A DNA stretch of 64,000 nt from Marinomonas piezotolerans (GCF_003362755.1 NZ_QKRA01000002.1:496001-560000), one strand, 5' to 3'. Shown: positions 50,126 through 60,093, counted from the stretch's first letter. Numbers and translations are program-made. The notes: generated by a model from the sequence alone, not told the origin.

Positions 50126-50584
50126 TTAGCTAAAATAATTCGAAATAATGACCTTTACTAGGTATCCAAGTAGTAACACACCCAGCCAAGCGCTCCACTT
50201 GAACGCAGGCTTTTGCGTTTTATGACGAAAACAGGCTTGTCCGAGCAAAGCGCCAACGCCTCCCCCGAACAGAGCGAAACTGTGTAGCACACGTTCAGGA
50301 ACACGCAATCGGTTGCGTTGTTTTGACTGGCGTTTGTCGTACCAATATACGCTTGGCATAAGGAGTAAATTCTGGCTAATGACAAAACTGATTAACATCC
50401 AGAGTTCTAAGGGAACGCTTTCAGGTGGTAGAGACGTAGTTTCAAATAGCCATAATATCAAAAACCACGTCGCACCAATGAATAGGAGGCTTAGCAATAA
50501 AAGAATTAAGAACCATTTGAGATGAATGGAAAGCATAAAAAGTCGCTTTGTTCGTGGTGACGTTTCGGGCAAAAAGCCTATCAT
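50126..50584 (-). CDS. DUF1294 membrane protein
   Basis: A 152-residue protein with about four membrane helices; YWYDKRQSKQRNRLRVPERVL followed by LFGGGVGALLGQACFRHKTQK is the DUF1294 core (stretches quoted in parts; residues about 80-130). In many proteobacteria this domain is fused to or beside a cold-shock domain, and here a cspA-like gene lies 200 bp downstream on the same strand. Function unknown. Confidence 0.85.
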   Translation of the reverse strand: MIGFLPETSPRTKRLFMLSIHLKWFLILLLLSLLFIGATWFLILWLFETTSLPPESVPLELWMLISFVISQNLLLMPSVYWYDKRQSKQRNRLRVPERVLHSFALFGGGVGALLGQACFRHKTQKPAFKWSAWLGVLLLGYLVKVIISNYFS

Positions 50585-50662
50585 AACAGTAGTCTTGCGA
50601 GCGTCAGTTATTTACAAGGCAAAGTGGTGACAGATTGATTATGCTGGGCACTTGGAGGGCAT

Positions 50663-51457
50663 ATGGATACCGTACAGCATTTTAGTTCACCGGACCGTGC
50701 GATCAGTTTAATTGCGGGGCACTATCAATCGTTTGAGTTTGAGCGACATTATCACCTCGACTACCACTTTGGCCTGATTACCAAAGGCCAGCAGCAGTTC
50801 ATGTGTGCCGGAGAGAGGCACCGTGTTGGCCCAGGCGACATTGTTGTGATGCCACCCGATACATTACATGACGGCAGTCCAGCGATGCAGTCTGGTTATC
50901 ATTCTCATATATTTGTGGTGGAGCCTGACTGGTTGAGCGGTTTTTTGGCCGCGCCTCACTTCGCCTCCGAATTGAGCTTTGGCAACATCGTATTAAAAGA
51001 CCCTACGATCTTTGCCCATTTGCGAAGTGCGCATCAATCATTGCGCATGGGAAACCTCAGCCAGTTGGCGCAGGATTGTTTACCCTACGAGAGCTTTGCT
51101 CCCCTTGTTTCTCGCTACGGCCAAGCAAAACAGCCTCAAGAAAAGTGCCTTGGGCGCATGACACTGAGAAAACTGCGTGATTTTCTAATGGCCAACATAG
51201 CGGAACCAGTACGACTGACCCAATTGGCTGAATTGTGTGATCTGAGTCCAACGCAGTTTCAGCGGCGTTTTAAATCTACCGTGGGGATGACTCCCTATGC
51301 TTGGTTTACCCGCTTACGCTTAGAGCAAGCTCTGAAGCTTCTTAAAGACCAGCGATCCGTCACCGATGTGACGTTTCAAGTGGGGTTTTATGATCAGGCG
51401 CATTTCAGTAAAGCCTTCAAACAGACCTTTGGATTATCTCCTTCCGAAGTCCGCTAA
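50663..51457 (+). CDS. AraC-family transcriptional regulator
   Basis: A 264-residue regulator: an N-terminal cupin (HYHLDYHFGLITKGQQ, PGDIVVMPPDTLHDG) and a C-terminal AraC HTH pair (LAELCDLSPTQFQRRFKST; VTFQVGFYDQAHFSKAFKQ). It lies 67 bp upstream of and co-directional with a LysE exporter, a frequent pair in which the AraC protein activates export. Likely effector is an amino acid or amine. Confidence 0.9.
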   Translation: MDTVQHFSSPDRAISLIAGHYQSFEFERHYHLDYHFGLITKGQQQFMCAGERHRVGPGDIVVMPPDTLHDGSPAMQSGYHSHIFVVEPDWLSGFLAAPHFASELSFGNIVLKDPTIFAHLRSAHQSLRMGNLSQLAQDCLPYESFAPLVSRYGQAKQPQEKCLGRMTLRKLRDFLMANIAEPVRLTQLAELCDLSPTQFQRRFKSTVGMTPYAWFTRLRLEQALKLLKDQRSVTDVTFQVGFYDQAHFSKAFKQTFGLSPSEVR

Positions 51458-51524
51458 CTGCTCGCATTTTACAAGCGCTTAATAATCTGTGAGTGGTACA
51501 GTCCTCTTTCAATGGAGGAAGTAT

Positions 51525-52190
51525 ATGAACGAAGCGTCTATTTTAATTACCCTTGCCACCGTGCATTTTGTTGCTCTAATGAGTCCAGGGCCGGACTTCG
51601 CATTGGTTGTCCAAAACGCCACCCGATACGGACGTCAAACGGGGACTTACATTGCGTTAGGTTTATCACTGGGAATTTTGATCCATGCAACGCTGAGTAT
51701 TACCGGAGTGAGCTACATTGTTCATCAACAGCCTGTGCTGTTTGCACTGCTGCAAGCGGCTGGAGGTAGTTATTTGCTGTACTTGGGAAGTGGTGCGCTC
51801 GTTGCCACTTGGCGTCTGTGGGGCACGCCTCCGGCGCCAATCGCCAATGACAATTCGATGATGTTAGAGAATAAACGATTGGCGTTCTCGCGTGGCTTGA
51901 TCACGAACTTATTGAACCCCAAAGCCTTAGTATTCTTTGTCAGCCTTATGTCCAGCTTGGTCCCTGTTGGTATGTCTTTTTCAGGAAAGGGCGCGGCTCT
52001 AGCGATACTCTGGGGATTGTCGTTTGCATGGTTCGCGCTACTGGCATGGTTGCTGACTCGCACTGCAATGCAGCAGAGATTACGCAAAATAAGCCGCTAT
52101 ATCGATCTGTTATGTGGCGCTGTGTTCACATTGTTAGGAGCGGCCATTTTGTATCAAGTCGTGTTAAACGTTATGGACCACGCTTTGTAA
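51525..52190 (+). CDS. LysE-family amino-acid exporter
   Basis: A 221-residue inner-membrane protein with about six helices and the family signature MSPGPDFALVVQNATRYGR near the N terminus, then GGSYLLYLG and NLLNPKALVFF. LysE/RhtB proteins export amino acids or homoserine-like compounds. GGAGG fixes ATG 51525. Follows an AraC gene; its 3' end overlaps the convergent IclR gene by 27 bp. Confidence 0.9.
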   Translation: MNEASILITLATVHFVALMSPGPDFALVVQNATRYGRQTGTYIALGLSLGILIHATLSITGVSYIVHQQPVLFALLQAAGGSYLLYLGSGALVATWRLWGTPPAPIANDNSMMLENKRLAFSRGLITNLLNPKALVFFVSLMSSLVPVGMSFSGKGAALAILWGLSFAWFALLAWLLTRTAMQQRLRKISRYIDLLCGAVFTLLGAAILYQVVLNVMDHAL

Positions 52191-52955
52191 CTCCGCACTG
52201 ATCTTTGCGGCGGTTTGTTGCAGGAGTGGAGCATGTTTTTTAGCAAAGTCGACCTCATTAGCAAACATTTTCGGCCAAATTAAGTTAATACAGGCTCTGA
52301 CTTTTCCAGCTGTAATGATAGGAACGGCGATGGCTCGCAGACCGTCATTAACCCCTGGTGCACCGAAATAAGAGGGCGCGCGAACCGCAAACCCTTGTTG
52401 GCGAATCTGCTCGCGCATCGCTGGCCAAATGTCGTAAAAACGTTGCTGATCGTCTTGGCTGTGCATGCCAGACTGCCAAGCGACGTGAAGGTAATTCTCA
52501 CAAATGTCGGGTTCGCTGAAGGCTAGCAGAACGCGGCCCGCCGCAGAGCGAAGCATATCTACCTTGGTTTGCACATTGACTCGAGTAATATGAATACGAG
52601 TCAATGCACGCGTACTCTCAACCAAGAATAATTGCTGATCAATCGGAATGAAAATATCGGAGGGCCAAATAACTTGATGCGTTAGTGGCTCCAAATGTTG
52701 GCAAATGATCTCAACGACAGGTTGGTCTGGAGGTGGGATATGGATTTCTTTTTGCCTTGGTAAAAGCACTTTTGTGCGGTAGCGTTGGTCGAGTAGGTTT
52801 TGGCGAACCAGACCTTGCTCACACAGGCGTTTCAACAGTCGATGAGCAGTGCTTTTGGGGATACCTGTTTGGCGCACGATATCGGAGAGCGTTAGCCCTT
52901 GAGCATTACCAAGCTCGGTTAAGATTTGGATTCCGCGATCAAGAGCTAGCGTCAT
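52164..52955 (-). CDS. IclR-family transcriptional regulator
   Basis: A 263-residue IclR-type regulator: N-terminal winged HTH (LTLSDIVRQTGIPKSTAHRLL, read in two halves around residues 19-45) and a C-terminal GAF-like effector domain (SAAGRVLLAF, NDGLRAIAVPI). It starts 16 bp after the MBL-fold gene on the same strand and is probably co-transcribed with it. Overlaps the convergent LysE gene at the 3' end. Confidence 0.88.
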   Translation of the reverse strand: MTLALDRGIQILTELGNAQGLTLSDIVRQTGIPKSTAHRLLKRLCEQGLVRQNLLDQRYRTKVLLPRQKEIHIPPPDQPVVEIICQHLEPLTHQVIWPSDIFIPIDQQLFLVESTRALTRIHITRVNVQTKVDMLRSAAGRVLLAFSEPDICENYLHVAWQSGMHSQDDQQRFYDIWPAMREQIRQQGFAVRAPSYFGAPGVNDGLRAIAVPIITAGKVRACINLIWPKMFANEVDFAKKHAPLLQQTAAKISAELQSVVHNV

Positions 52956-52971
52956 AAAAGTCTCTCGTTAA

Positions 52972-53874
52972 CTATTCAAAGACATCCAAGTCATTAGCTA
53001 AAACCACCTCGCCATCATAGTGTGCACGAACTTGTTCAGCGGTGGTTTCAATCGGTTCAGCATAGTACAGCAAGTGTGTCAGAACCAGTAAGCCAGGTTG
53101 CACCGCATTGGCTACTTTAGCAAGCTCTGCGGCGGGGGTATGCGCTTTGGAATGATAATTTTGCCACTCAGATGAGAGTTTCTTCAGGGCTTCGTCGTTG
53201 ATCACCTCGTGTACTAAGATGTCCGCACCTTTCGCCATTTCTATTAGCTTTTCGCTGTAGCCCGTGTCACCTGAAATAACGACTGTTTTGTCTGGTGTCG
53301 TAATCTTGTAGCCGAATGCGGGCTCAATATCACCATGTGCCACATCAAACGCTTCAATGGTGACATCGCCATCTTTGACAACCCAACCGCCATGCTCGTA
53401 TTCGTTGACTTTTGTTTTATGCATCTCTGGATTCTGGACAGGCTGTAAACCATTAATACGCAGATCCAAATCCACTTCTAGCATGTCGTAATAGGCATCT
53501 GTTATGGCTTGCATCCCCGTTGGACCATAGACGGACAGTTGGTTCGTGCGCCACCACCAAAGCGACGATGCGAGCTCTGGATAATCCAGTATATGGTCGC
53601 TGTGTAAGTGGGTAATAAAAAGATGTTCGATCTCAGTCGGGTAAAGTTGTGGGAAACCGTTAGCTGACGCTTCAATGGCTCGATGGACGGCACCAGGCCC
53701 TATATCAAATAGGTATGCCTTGTCGTTGTACACGACTGCCGTGGACGAACCAACGCGTTCAGGATTTGGCACGGGAGTACCTGTTCCTAGCGTAACGACT
53801 TGAGTTTTAGCAAGCGCAGGCAAGGCCGCTAAACTCAGGGCTAATAGGGTGCAACGGGAAAGTGTCTTAATCAT
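52972..53874 (-). CDS. exported MBL-fold hydrolase (RNase Z/arylsulfatase-like branch)
   Basis: A 300-residue protein with a signal peptide (about 1-22, ending LPALA) and a metallo-beta-lactamase domain: VTLGTGTPVPNPERVG, zinc motif THLHSDHILDYPEL, SGDTGYSEK and LTHLLYY. The TGTP opening and overall layout resemble RNase Z-like and arylsulfatase-type MBL enzymes, but the signal peptide puts this one in the periplasm, so tRNA is not the substrate. It is co-directional with and 16 bp before the IclR gene. Confidence 0.85.
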   Translation of the reverse strand: MIKTLSRCTLLALSLAALPALAKTQVVTLGTGTPVPNPERVGSSTAVVYNDKAYLFDIGPGAVHRAIEASANGFPQLYPTEIEHLFITHLHSDHILDYPELASSLWWWRTNQLSVYGPTGMQAITDAYYDMLEVDLDLRINGLQPVQNPEMHKTKVNEYEHGGWVVKDGDVTIEAFDVAHGDIEPAFGYKITTPDKTVVISGDTGYSEKLIEMAKGADILVHEVINDEALKKLSSEWQNYHSKAHTPAAELAKVANAVQPGLLVLTHLLYYAEPIETTAEQVRAHYDGEVVLANDLDVFE

Positions 53875-53996
53875 AATCTGAGATCGCTCTGTTATTGTTA
53901 TTTGAATAATATCTGTGTCTGGGCAGATACAGGGCAGTGGCTGGGCTGCCTTTTTATCATTGCGAGTGAGTCAGAAAAGGTAAATGAGAAAGTGCA

Positions 53997-54021
53997 AAGT
54001 GTTCCACTGAGTGGAACACTT
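53997..54021 (-). terminator. hairpin after B12-binding radical SAM gene
   Basis: AAGTGTTCCAC and GTGGAACACTT form a perfect 11-bp stem with a 3-base loop, 18 bp downstream of the radical SAM stop codon on the minus strand. The minus-strand flank is only moderately T-rich. Confidence 0.6.
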
Positions 54022-54038
54022 GTTATGAGCCATTAGAT

Positions 54039-55967
54039 TTAATCGATAGCAATTAAGTTGCTAAACGCCTTGCTAATAAAGTCGTGTTTTACACTGGTGT
54101 GAGCGACGGGCTGGGCAAACCAAAAACTAAGCGGCTGGTCAAAGCCCACACCATGCATGTAGTTGTAAAGGGCTTTACGTAGGCCATCGCCCAGCATGTC
54201 GTGATCGACATCAGTCGGGTCAAAGAAGTCGACATCGTTCTCCGCAAACAGTGTCTCAGGGCGCTCAGCCAACGTGATGCCATATTCGTCGGGGTTGATG
54301 CCGATCGGGCTGTGGATCGTCGCAGCGAAACGATGCCAGTACGCGGACTGAAAGCAGCCGAGGGACATCATCTGGCGCACCATTTCTAGTGCATCGATAC
54401 TCTCTTGTTCTGTTTGTGTAGGAAAGCCATACATTAAGTAGGCGTGAACCAAGATGCCTGCATCACTGAAGCCTTTGGTGACTCGGGCGACTTGCTCGAC
54501 ACTGACGCCTTTTTTCATCAGCTTTAATAAGCGATCAGAGGCCACTTCTAATCCACCACTAACTGCGATGCAGCCTGAGTCCGCCAAGAGTTGGCATTTT
54601 TCAGGAGAGAAGGTCTTCTCAAACCGGATATTCCCCCACCAACTGATCACGACACCGCGTTCAATCAAGCGTTTGGCTAATGCAAACAGTGCTTTCGGTG
54701 GCGCGGCTTCATCGACAAAGTGAAAGCCTGTTTGTCCCGTTTCTTCAATCAGCTGTTCGATTCGATCAATCAGTATATCGGCCCCCGCGGCATCGTAACG
54801 GTCGATGTAATCCAGTGTGACATCACAAAAGCTGCACTTGCGCCAATAACAGCCATGGGCGATGGTGAGTTTATTCCAGCGCCCATCGCTCCAGATGCGG
54901 TGCATGGGATTGAGCATTTCGCATAAGGCTAGATAGTCGTCCAGGGGTAACCCGTCATAAACGGGCGCGCCAACCTCTGTTTGGGGGATGTCGTGCAGCG
55001 CTTTGTTGTCATTGAAGTAAACAAACGGTTCGCCATCTTGATCCTCTGCGAGGAAGTACGTTCTTACGAGCTCTTCTACCTCACGTTTGCCATCAAAATA
55101 TTCCAGCAAGGTCATAAACGGGCGTTCGCCATCGTCGACACAAATAAAGTCGACGAATTCAAACACTCGCGGGTCTTTTAGCGCACGCAATTCAGTATTA
55201 ACAAATCCGCCACCCATGACGATTGGAATATCTGGTGCGATGTCTTTGCAGGTTTGCGCAATGCGCAGTGCACCAAGCATGTTTCCGGGAAAGGGAACGG
55301 TCAGAGCTACCACACTGGGCTGAGTTTCTTCCAAGTATACTTCAACTAGCTGCTCTAAAATTTCTGAGCTGAACGTCGACTCAGACATCAGCGTGTTATA
55401 CAGATCATCAAAGCTTGGGTTCGCCGCCGCAAGACGCTCACCATAACGACTGACTTCAAAATAAGGGTCAACGCCTTGAGTGATGACGGCCGATAAATCA
55501 TTGATAAACAATGTCGCCAGATACTTGGCTTTATCTTGTACCCCTAGATCGCCAAACGCGCTTTTCAACACATCACCTGATACCGCTTCCATTTGTTCAA
55601 TGGCATCGAATGCAGGCCCCTCGGGTAAGAAACGACGAGAGTTGATGCGCATGGCAAGGCTCGGGTCTTTGCCTTGTAAAAAACGAATCACAGGCTCAAC
55701 ACATAACCGATAGCGATCAAACTCTGCCAAAAAAGCAAAGACCGCGTCGGGTAGCTCGTCGTCTTCAAACGCTTCAAAATTGTCTTCCACATGTTGGCGC
55801 ATGATGTCTAAGCCTTGCTGAGTCATCATCTCCAGAAAGAGCTCGATGGCTGGGTCTCGCTGCACGGCCTCATAGCCTTGAGAGCGTAAAAAACCTGTTA
55901 GATACGCTGTCGCTGGGTACGGCGTATTCAACTGAGTCATCGGTGGGGTCATTAAAAGAACGGTCAT
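54039..55967 (-). CDS. B12-binding-domain radical SAM protein
   Basis: A 642-residue protein beginning VLLMTPPMTQLNTPYPA, with an N-terminal cobalamin-binding-type Rossmann region (to about 300; IVMGGGFVNTELRALKDPRV, FICVDDGERPF) followed by a radical SAM barrel. The cluster motif reads GCYWRKCSFCD, that is C-x4-C-x2-C rather than the usual C-x3-C-x2-C. ATG 55967 is preferred to the upstream ATG at 56039. No maturation partner or peptide substrate adjoins it. Such proteins typically methylate or rearrange unactivated carbons; substrate unknown. Confidence 0.85.
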   Translation of the reverse strand: MTVLLMTPPMTQLNTPYPATAYLTGFLRSQGYEAVQRDPAIELFLEMMTQQGLDIMRQHVEDNFEAFEDDELPDAVFAFLAEFDRYRLCVEPVIRFLQGKDPSLAMRINSRRFLPEGPAFDAIEQMEAVSGDVLKSAFGDLGVQDKAKYLATLFINDLSAVITQGVDPYFEVSRYGERLAAANPSFDDLYNTLMSESTFSSEILEQLVEVYLEETQPSVVALTVPFPGNMLGALRIAQTCKDIAPDIPIVMGGGFVNTELRALKDPRVFEFVDFICVDDGERPFMTLLEYFDGKREVEELVRTYFLAEDQDGEPFVYFNDNKALHDIPQTEVGAPVYDGLPLDDYLALCEMLNPMHRIWSDGRWNKLTIAHGCYWRKCSFCDVTLDYIDRYDAAGADILIDRIEQLIEETGQTGFHFVDEAAPPKALFALAKRLIERGVVISWWGNIRFEKTFSPEKCQLLADSGCIAVSGGLEVASDRLLKLMKKGVSVEQVARVTKGFSDAGILVHAYLMYGFPTQTEQESIDALEMVRQMMSLGCFQSAYWHRFAATIHSPIGINPDEYGITLAERPETLFAENDVDFFDPTDVDHDMLGDGLRKALYNYMHGVGFDQPLSFWFAQPVAHTSVKHDFISKAFSNLIAID

Positions 55968-56197
55968 GGTAGGCCTGTGTGTAAAGCTCGTAGGAATAGA
56001 AATAAGTTTATCATCAAATGTAGCGACAATGGTGTGCACTTTTTTTGTGCTTTTTGTTGGCAGGGAGTTCTATAACGAGAGTTAATGTGACAGACTGCAA
56101 CTGATTAATGAATAGCTATTCACTAATCAAACGCTCCAATAATGCAAAAATATAAACACATTACTTTTTCAGACAGCTTGTTAAAGGAAAAAAAGCT

Positions 56198-57811
56198 ATG
56201 AATAGGTTTTCAATGAGAGCTAAATTTTCGATATTGACCGTTTCAATTATCGTCGTTTTTTTAGTTGCTTTAGTGGTTATCAAATCCAAAAGTACAGCGT
56301 TAGTAGACAGCTTTGATCGTTTTTACAATGAAAATTATACGGTTTCCGTGAATTTGGAGCGTATCAAAGAAACGCAGGTCGACATTGTACTAAATGTCAG
56401 GGGCTTACAAATCGGATACTTGTTGTCACTTGACCAGCAAATTCCTCCTTACTTGAAAACCATCAAAGAGGCTTATGCTAAAACCCCCGCGCTATTTCAG
56501 AACTTGAAGACTGGCTATGCGGGTAACCCAGAAGCATTGAATAAGCTTGAGAAGCTAGTGATGGACTTTCAAGGGAAAACCAAGGCATTTGTTTCTGCGA
56601 TGCAAAATGCACCAGACAATAAAGCGCCATTCCCTATTTTTTCGGCGTTCATAGGATCTTATTCGGCGCTAATGGAAGAGTTTAATGCGTTCTCTGAGGT
56701 CAACAATAAGGCGGTATTGGCGGCCAAACAGCGTTCAGACAGCCTCTCTTCAGAGATCGAAATCAGTTTTTGGGGGTCAGCGATTGTCGCCTTACTTGTG
56801 TCACTGGCACTTAGCTACCTGATATCCCGTAGCATTGTTGGACGTATTCAGGCGGTGCGAACCGCGGCGCAGGAAATGGCGAAAGGTCATCTGAATAACC
56901 CCGTGACAGTACTTGGAGACGACGAAATCGCCGATTTAGGTCATGCTATTAATGCCTCAACAGAGCACCTTCGTTCAGTCATCACCAACATCTTGCACGC
57001 GGTGGATGATGTTAATCAAAATAGCTTGGGTGTACTTAAAGCGAATCAAGAAGCCGCGAAGCGCTCTGTTAACATCATGGATCATACCGAATTAGTCGTG
57101 GTCGCGCTGGAGCAGATGTCTGCCAGCAACCGCAGCATATCTGACCATACGCAGGAATCTTCTGAGGCTGCAAACGGTATCAGAAGCGTTGCACAAAGCA
57201 GCTTGACCACGGCGCATAACACCTTAGCCGAAACCGAGAACTTAGTCGCAACGTTAAACCAAACTAATATGGCGGTCACGGCATTACGCAGCGAAACCAA
57301 CAATATTGAAACCATTTTGGGCGTTATTCGCGGTATCTCAGAGCAAACGAATTTGCTTGCGTTGAACGCTGCGATTGAAGCCGCTCGCGCGGGAGAAACT
57401 GGGCGCGGATTTGCGGTGGTAGCAGATGAGGTTCGTGCGTTGGCTCAGCGCTCTCAAGACAGCGTCAACGAAATAGAAGCCTTGCTGTCGAAGCTCAATC
57501 AAGCCAGCCATCAGGCTGTCAGCCAAATGGACAGCAGCTTAGAGTTAGTGGAAAGCTCCCGCAAGCATGTGTCTGAAACCAATGATTTAACGCGCGACAT
57601 ACTGGAGCGAATTGAGCGTATCTCAGAGCAAGCGAGCCAAATTGCATCCTCTGCTGCAGAGCAGATCACGGTTACGGATGATATCAACAATAAGATGCAC
57701 TCTGTTCGCGACCTCACCCAGCGCAATGCTGAAGAAGCGAAAAGCTCTGGTCAAAGCGTGAAAGACAGCAGTGAAGATGTGAAGAAACAGCTGGAGTTCT
57801 TTAAGCTTTAA
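56198..57811 (+). CDS. methyl-accepting chemotaxis protein (four-helix-bundle sensor)
   Basis: A 537-residue chemoreceptor. TM1 (about 9-28) and TM2 (about 190-212) enclose a helical periplasmic domain of about 160 residues, the size and composition of a 4HB_MCP-type sensor. HAMP (residues about 213-265) and a signalling domain with tip [19 protein letters not shown] follow. No C-terminal pentapeptide. It is monocistronic, followed by a hairpin. Third orphan chemoreceptor in the window. Confidence 0.92.
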   Translation: MNRFSMRAKFSILTVSIIVVFLVALVVIKSKSTALVDSFDRFYNENYTVSVNLERIKETQVDIVLNVRGLQIGYLLSLDQQIPPYLKTIKEAYAKTPALFQNLKTGYAGNPEALNKLEKLVMDFQGKTKAFVSAMQNAPDNKAPFPIFSAFIGSYSALMEEFNAFSEVNNKAVLAAKQRSDSLSSEIEISFWGSAIVALLVSLALSYLISRSIVGRIQAVRTAAQEMAKGHLNNPVTVLGDDEIADLGHAINASTEHLRSVITNILHAVDDVNQNSLGVLKANQEAAKRSVNIMDHTELVVVALEQMSASNRSISDHTQESSEAANGIRSVAQSSLTTAHNTLAETENLVATLNQTNMAVTALRSETNNIETILGVIRGISEQTNLLALNAAIEAARAGETGRGFAVVADEVRALAQRSQDSVNEIEALLSKLNQASHQAVSQMDSSLELVESSRKHVSETNDLTRDILERIERISEQASQIASSAAEQITVTDDINNKMHSVRDLTQRNAEEAKSSGQSVKDSSEDVKKQLEFFKL

Positions 57812-57818
57812 TAAAACA

Positions 57819-57849
57819 CGGCGGGGAGCTATTCGCTGACTCCCCGTCG
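57819..57849. terminator. stem-loop between convergent genes
   Basis: CGGCGGGGAG and CTCCCCGTCG pair over 10 bp with one G-U around an 11-base loop, between the chemoreceptor and acyltransferase stops. No T tract. Confidence 0.5.
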
Positions 57850-57861
57850 CATTCCCCAGCC

Positions 57862-58917
57862 TCATAGACGCTTTAAACAAGGTTGCTCAATCCAATGCCA
57901 AGATAAGGCCGCCGCGCCGAATGTGGCGATGGTCGAGACTATGACGAATAAGCTAAAGCCTATGTTCGGCCAAAGCTGGAGAGTCATCTGTTGGACGACA
58001 AAGCCGTAAATATAGAGACCATATGAATAGTCTCCAAACTGGTTAAATTGTCGGATAAAGCCACCAGGGCGGTAAGCCAGCACCAACACCGAATACGTTA
58101 TACAAATACAGACGTAGGCGCTTAAAATCGGAGTATCTAACAGCGCTACAACACCCATCCAAAGTAACCCTGCGTATCGGTAACGCAACACTAAATAATC
58201 TCGCGCCAAGTAACAAAGTGCTGCGATGGCAAAAAGACAGATAAACAGAAGAATGGTTTTTGAGTCATCCTGTCGATCACTTAATAGGGTATTTATGACA
58301 CTGTTACTGCCCAGTAACACCGCGAAAAGCCCCCATAACACAGTACTTTGTCGAGCTTTTTCGAAAAGCGGTGGGCAAGCATCTTGCAACAGTAGGGCGA
58401 TGCAAAAAAGCGTTGCTACCATGCTGTATAGCCAGACCTCGATTGGTAGCGTCCAGAGCGATGCGTTTATTTTTTGGGGGTACGGGTTGTCGCTGAACAC
58501 ATCGGCTAGGTCAAATTGTGTATCAATGGAAAATAGATTTAGGTTAAGAAAGTATCGCCAAGTGCTGGGATCGGTAAAGTAGATGCTGAGTGGGTAATCG
58601 GTAGCGAGCGGGCCGATGATAAAGACGGTAATCAACAACAGCACAGCGAGAGCGGGCAACAAGCGAATCGCGCGCGATAAAAAGTATTGTCTAAGGTCTT
58701 GTGAGCGCACCAAGCTTCGACAAATTAAGAAGCCACTGATGACAAAGAATACCGCGACAAACATATGGTCAAGGCGTACCCCTAACATGTACCAAGGGAG
58801 TGATGAGCCCGTGAAGACTAAATGACTGTGCGCGAGCAATACACCAACAGCGCAGATTAGGCGTATTAGGTTAAAGTTGTTATTTCGCGATTGGCTGAGA
58901 AATGAGAGACGATGCAT
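57862..58917 (-). CDS. acyltransferase-3 (OafA/YrhL-like) membrane protein
   Basis: A 351-residue protein with about ten membrane helices and the acyltransferase-3 signature: Arg19-x10-His30 (RLICAVGVLLAHSH), then VFFVISGFLICRSL and SRAIRLLPAL. Such enzymes O-acetylate surface polysaccharides or other envelope glycans. It lacks a C-terminal SGNH domain. No polysaccharide gene cluster adjoins it. Confidence 0.9.
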   Translation of the reverse strand: MHRLSFLSQSRNNNFNLIRLICAVGVLLAHSHLVFTGSSLPWYMLGVRLDHMFVAVFFVISGFLICRSLVRSQDLRQYFLSRAIRLLPALAVLLLITVFIIGPLATDYPLSIYFTDPSTWRYFLNLNLFSIDTQFDLADVFSDNPYPQKINASLWTLPIEVWLYSMVATLFCIALLLQDACPPLFEKARQSTVLWGLFAVLLGSNSVINTLLSDRQDDSKTILLFICLFAIAALCYLARDYLVLRYRYAGLLWMGVVALLDTPILSAYVCICITYSVLVLAYRPGGFIRQFNQFGDYSYGLYIYGFVVQQMTLQLWPNIGFSLFVIVSTIATFGAAALSWHWIEQPCLKRL

Positions 58918-59038
58918 CGTTCAATGGTACCACTAGTCGTTACTAAAAAATGAACTTAAGCGGCACAGCGAAAAAGGGATAGACAAGTACAACGCGCTGT
59001 AGCAGTTTAGATAGGTTTTTAACAAATTAGGAGCGGTT

Positions 59039-59422
59039 ATGTTCAGTCATGTGATGGTGGGTGCGAACGATATAGAAAAATCGAAAGCATTTTACGACGC
59101 AGCGTTAATGGTACTGGGATACAAAGAAGGGGTGTACGACCAAAAAGGCCGAGTCGTCTACATTGGAGAGGATACGGTGTTCATGCTGACCAAGCCGATC
59201 AATGGGGAGCCCGCTTCGCACGGTAATGGCATGACTATTGGGTTTAAAGCCAACTCACCTGAGCTAGCCGATGCGTGGTTTGAGGCTGGTAAAGCGCAGG
59301 GCGGAGAGCCGATTGAGAATCCTCCAGGCGTTCGTCAAGTTGGCAAGCGTCAGCTTTACTTGGCGTATTTACGCGATCCTTCTGGTAACAAAGTGTGCGT
59401 CACTCATGTGATGCCATCTTAG
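59039..59422 (+). CDS. VOC-family (glyoxalase-like) protein
   Basis: A 127-residue vicinal-oxygen-chelate protein: MFSHVMVGANDIEKSKAFYDA opens the first beta-alpha-beta-beta-beta unit and DPSGNKVCVTH closes the second (residues near 110-125). The family covers glyoxalase I, dioxygenases and drug-binding proteins; function here is unassigned. TTAGGAG precedes the ATG. It ends two bases from the convergent mtgA stop. Confidence 0.85.
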   Translation: MFSHVMVGANDIEKSKAFYDAALMVLGYKEGVYDQKGRVVYIGEDTVFMLTKPINGEPASHGNGMTIGFKANSPELADAWFEAGKAQGGEPIENPPGVRQVGKRQLYLAYLRDPSGNKVCVTHVMPS

Positions 59423-59424
59423 GT

Positions 59425-60093
59425 TTAGAACGATAAATGCCCTGCGCCCAGTTGCGCCATTTGACGTTCGATCCATATCACCCGCTGCGCTAGGTAGGGG
59501 GTTAAATAGTTTGGGTCGCGTTTTCGTGGGCTGGGCAACAAAACCGCTAGTCGAGCTGCTTGATTCGCGTTCAAGTGGCGAGCAGACTTGCCAAAATAGT
59601 GCTGGCTAGCGGCTTCTACACCATAGATACCTTTGCCAAACTCAGCCACATTTAAATACACTTCTAGGATCCGTTTTTTACCCCACAGGGCTTCCAGCCC
59701 GAGTGCTAACCCTGCTTCCAGCCCTTTTCTAATCAAACTTCGACCAGGCCAGAGGAATAGGTTTTTTGCCGTTTGTTGGGTAATGGTGCTGGCACCTCGT
59801 AGACCTTCACCATCATCGTATTGCTCCAAAGCTTTGCTGATAGCGTGGATGTCGACCCCGAAATGCGTTGGGAAGCGTTGATCTTCCGAAGCGACAACGG
59901 CTAACGCAACATGGGGTGGCAGTTGATCAAGATCGATCCATGTGTGCGCTACCGGATAAGGGCTTTGCAACATGAAAGCAGTTGTCGGCGGCGCGATAAA
60001 CCTCATAAGCAATAGGATCAGCCCTAGCACAAGGATGAGCTTCCATAAGAAGGACCAAAATCTTCCCAGAACTCTGCGTTGACGCTTTGCCAT
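59425..60093 (-). CDS. mtgA: monofunctional peptidoglycan transglycosylase
   Basis: A 222-residue GT51 glycosyltransferase. A single N-terminal membrane anchor (about 14-32) precedes the periplasmic catalytic domain with Glu70 in ASEDQRFPTHFG, then GASTITQQTAKNLFLW, LEVYLNVAEFG and NANQAARLAVLLPSP. It polymerises lipid II into glycan strands without the transpeptidase module of class A PBPs. It is transcribed alone; the stop is within two bases of the convergent VOC gene. Confidence 0.93.
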   Translation of the reverse strand: MAKRQRRVLGRFWSFLWKLILVLGLILLLMRFIAPPTTAFMLQSPYPVAHTWIDLDQLPPHVALAVVASEDQRFPTHFGVDIHAISKALEQYDDGEGLRGASTITQQTAKNLFLWPGRSLIRKGLEAGLALGLEALWGKKRILEVYLNVAEFGKGIYGVEAASQHYFGKSARHLNANQAARLAVLLPSPRKRDPNYLTPYLAQRVIWIERQMAQLGAGHLSF

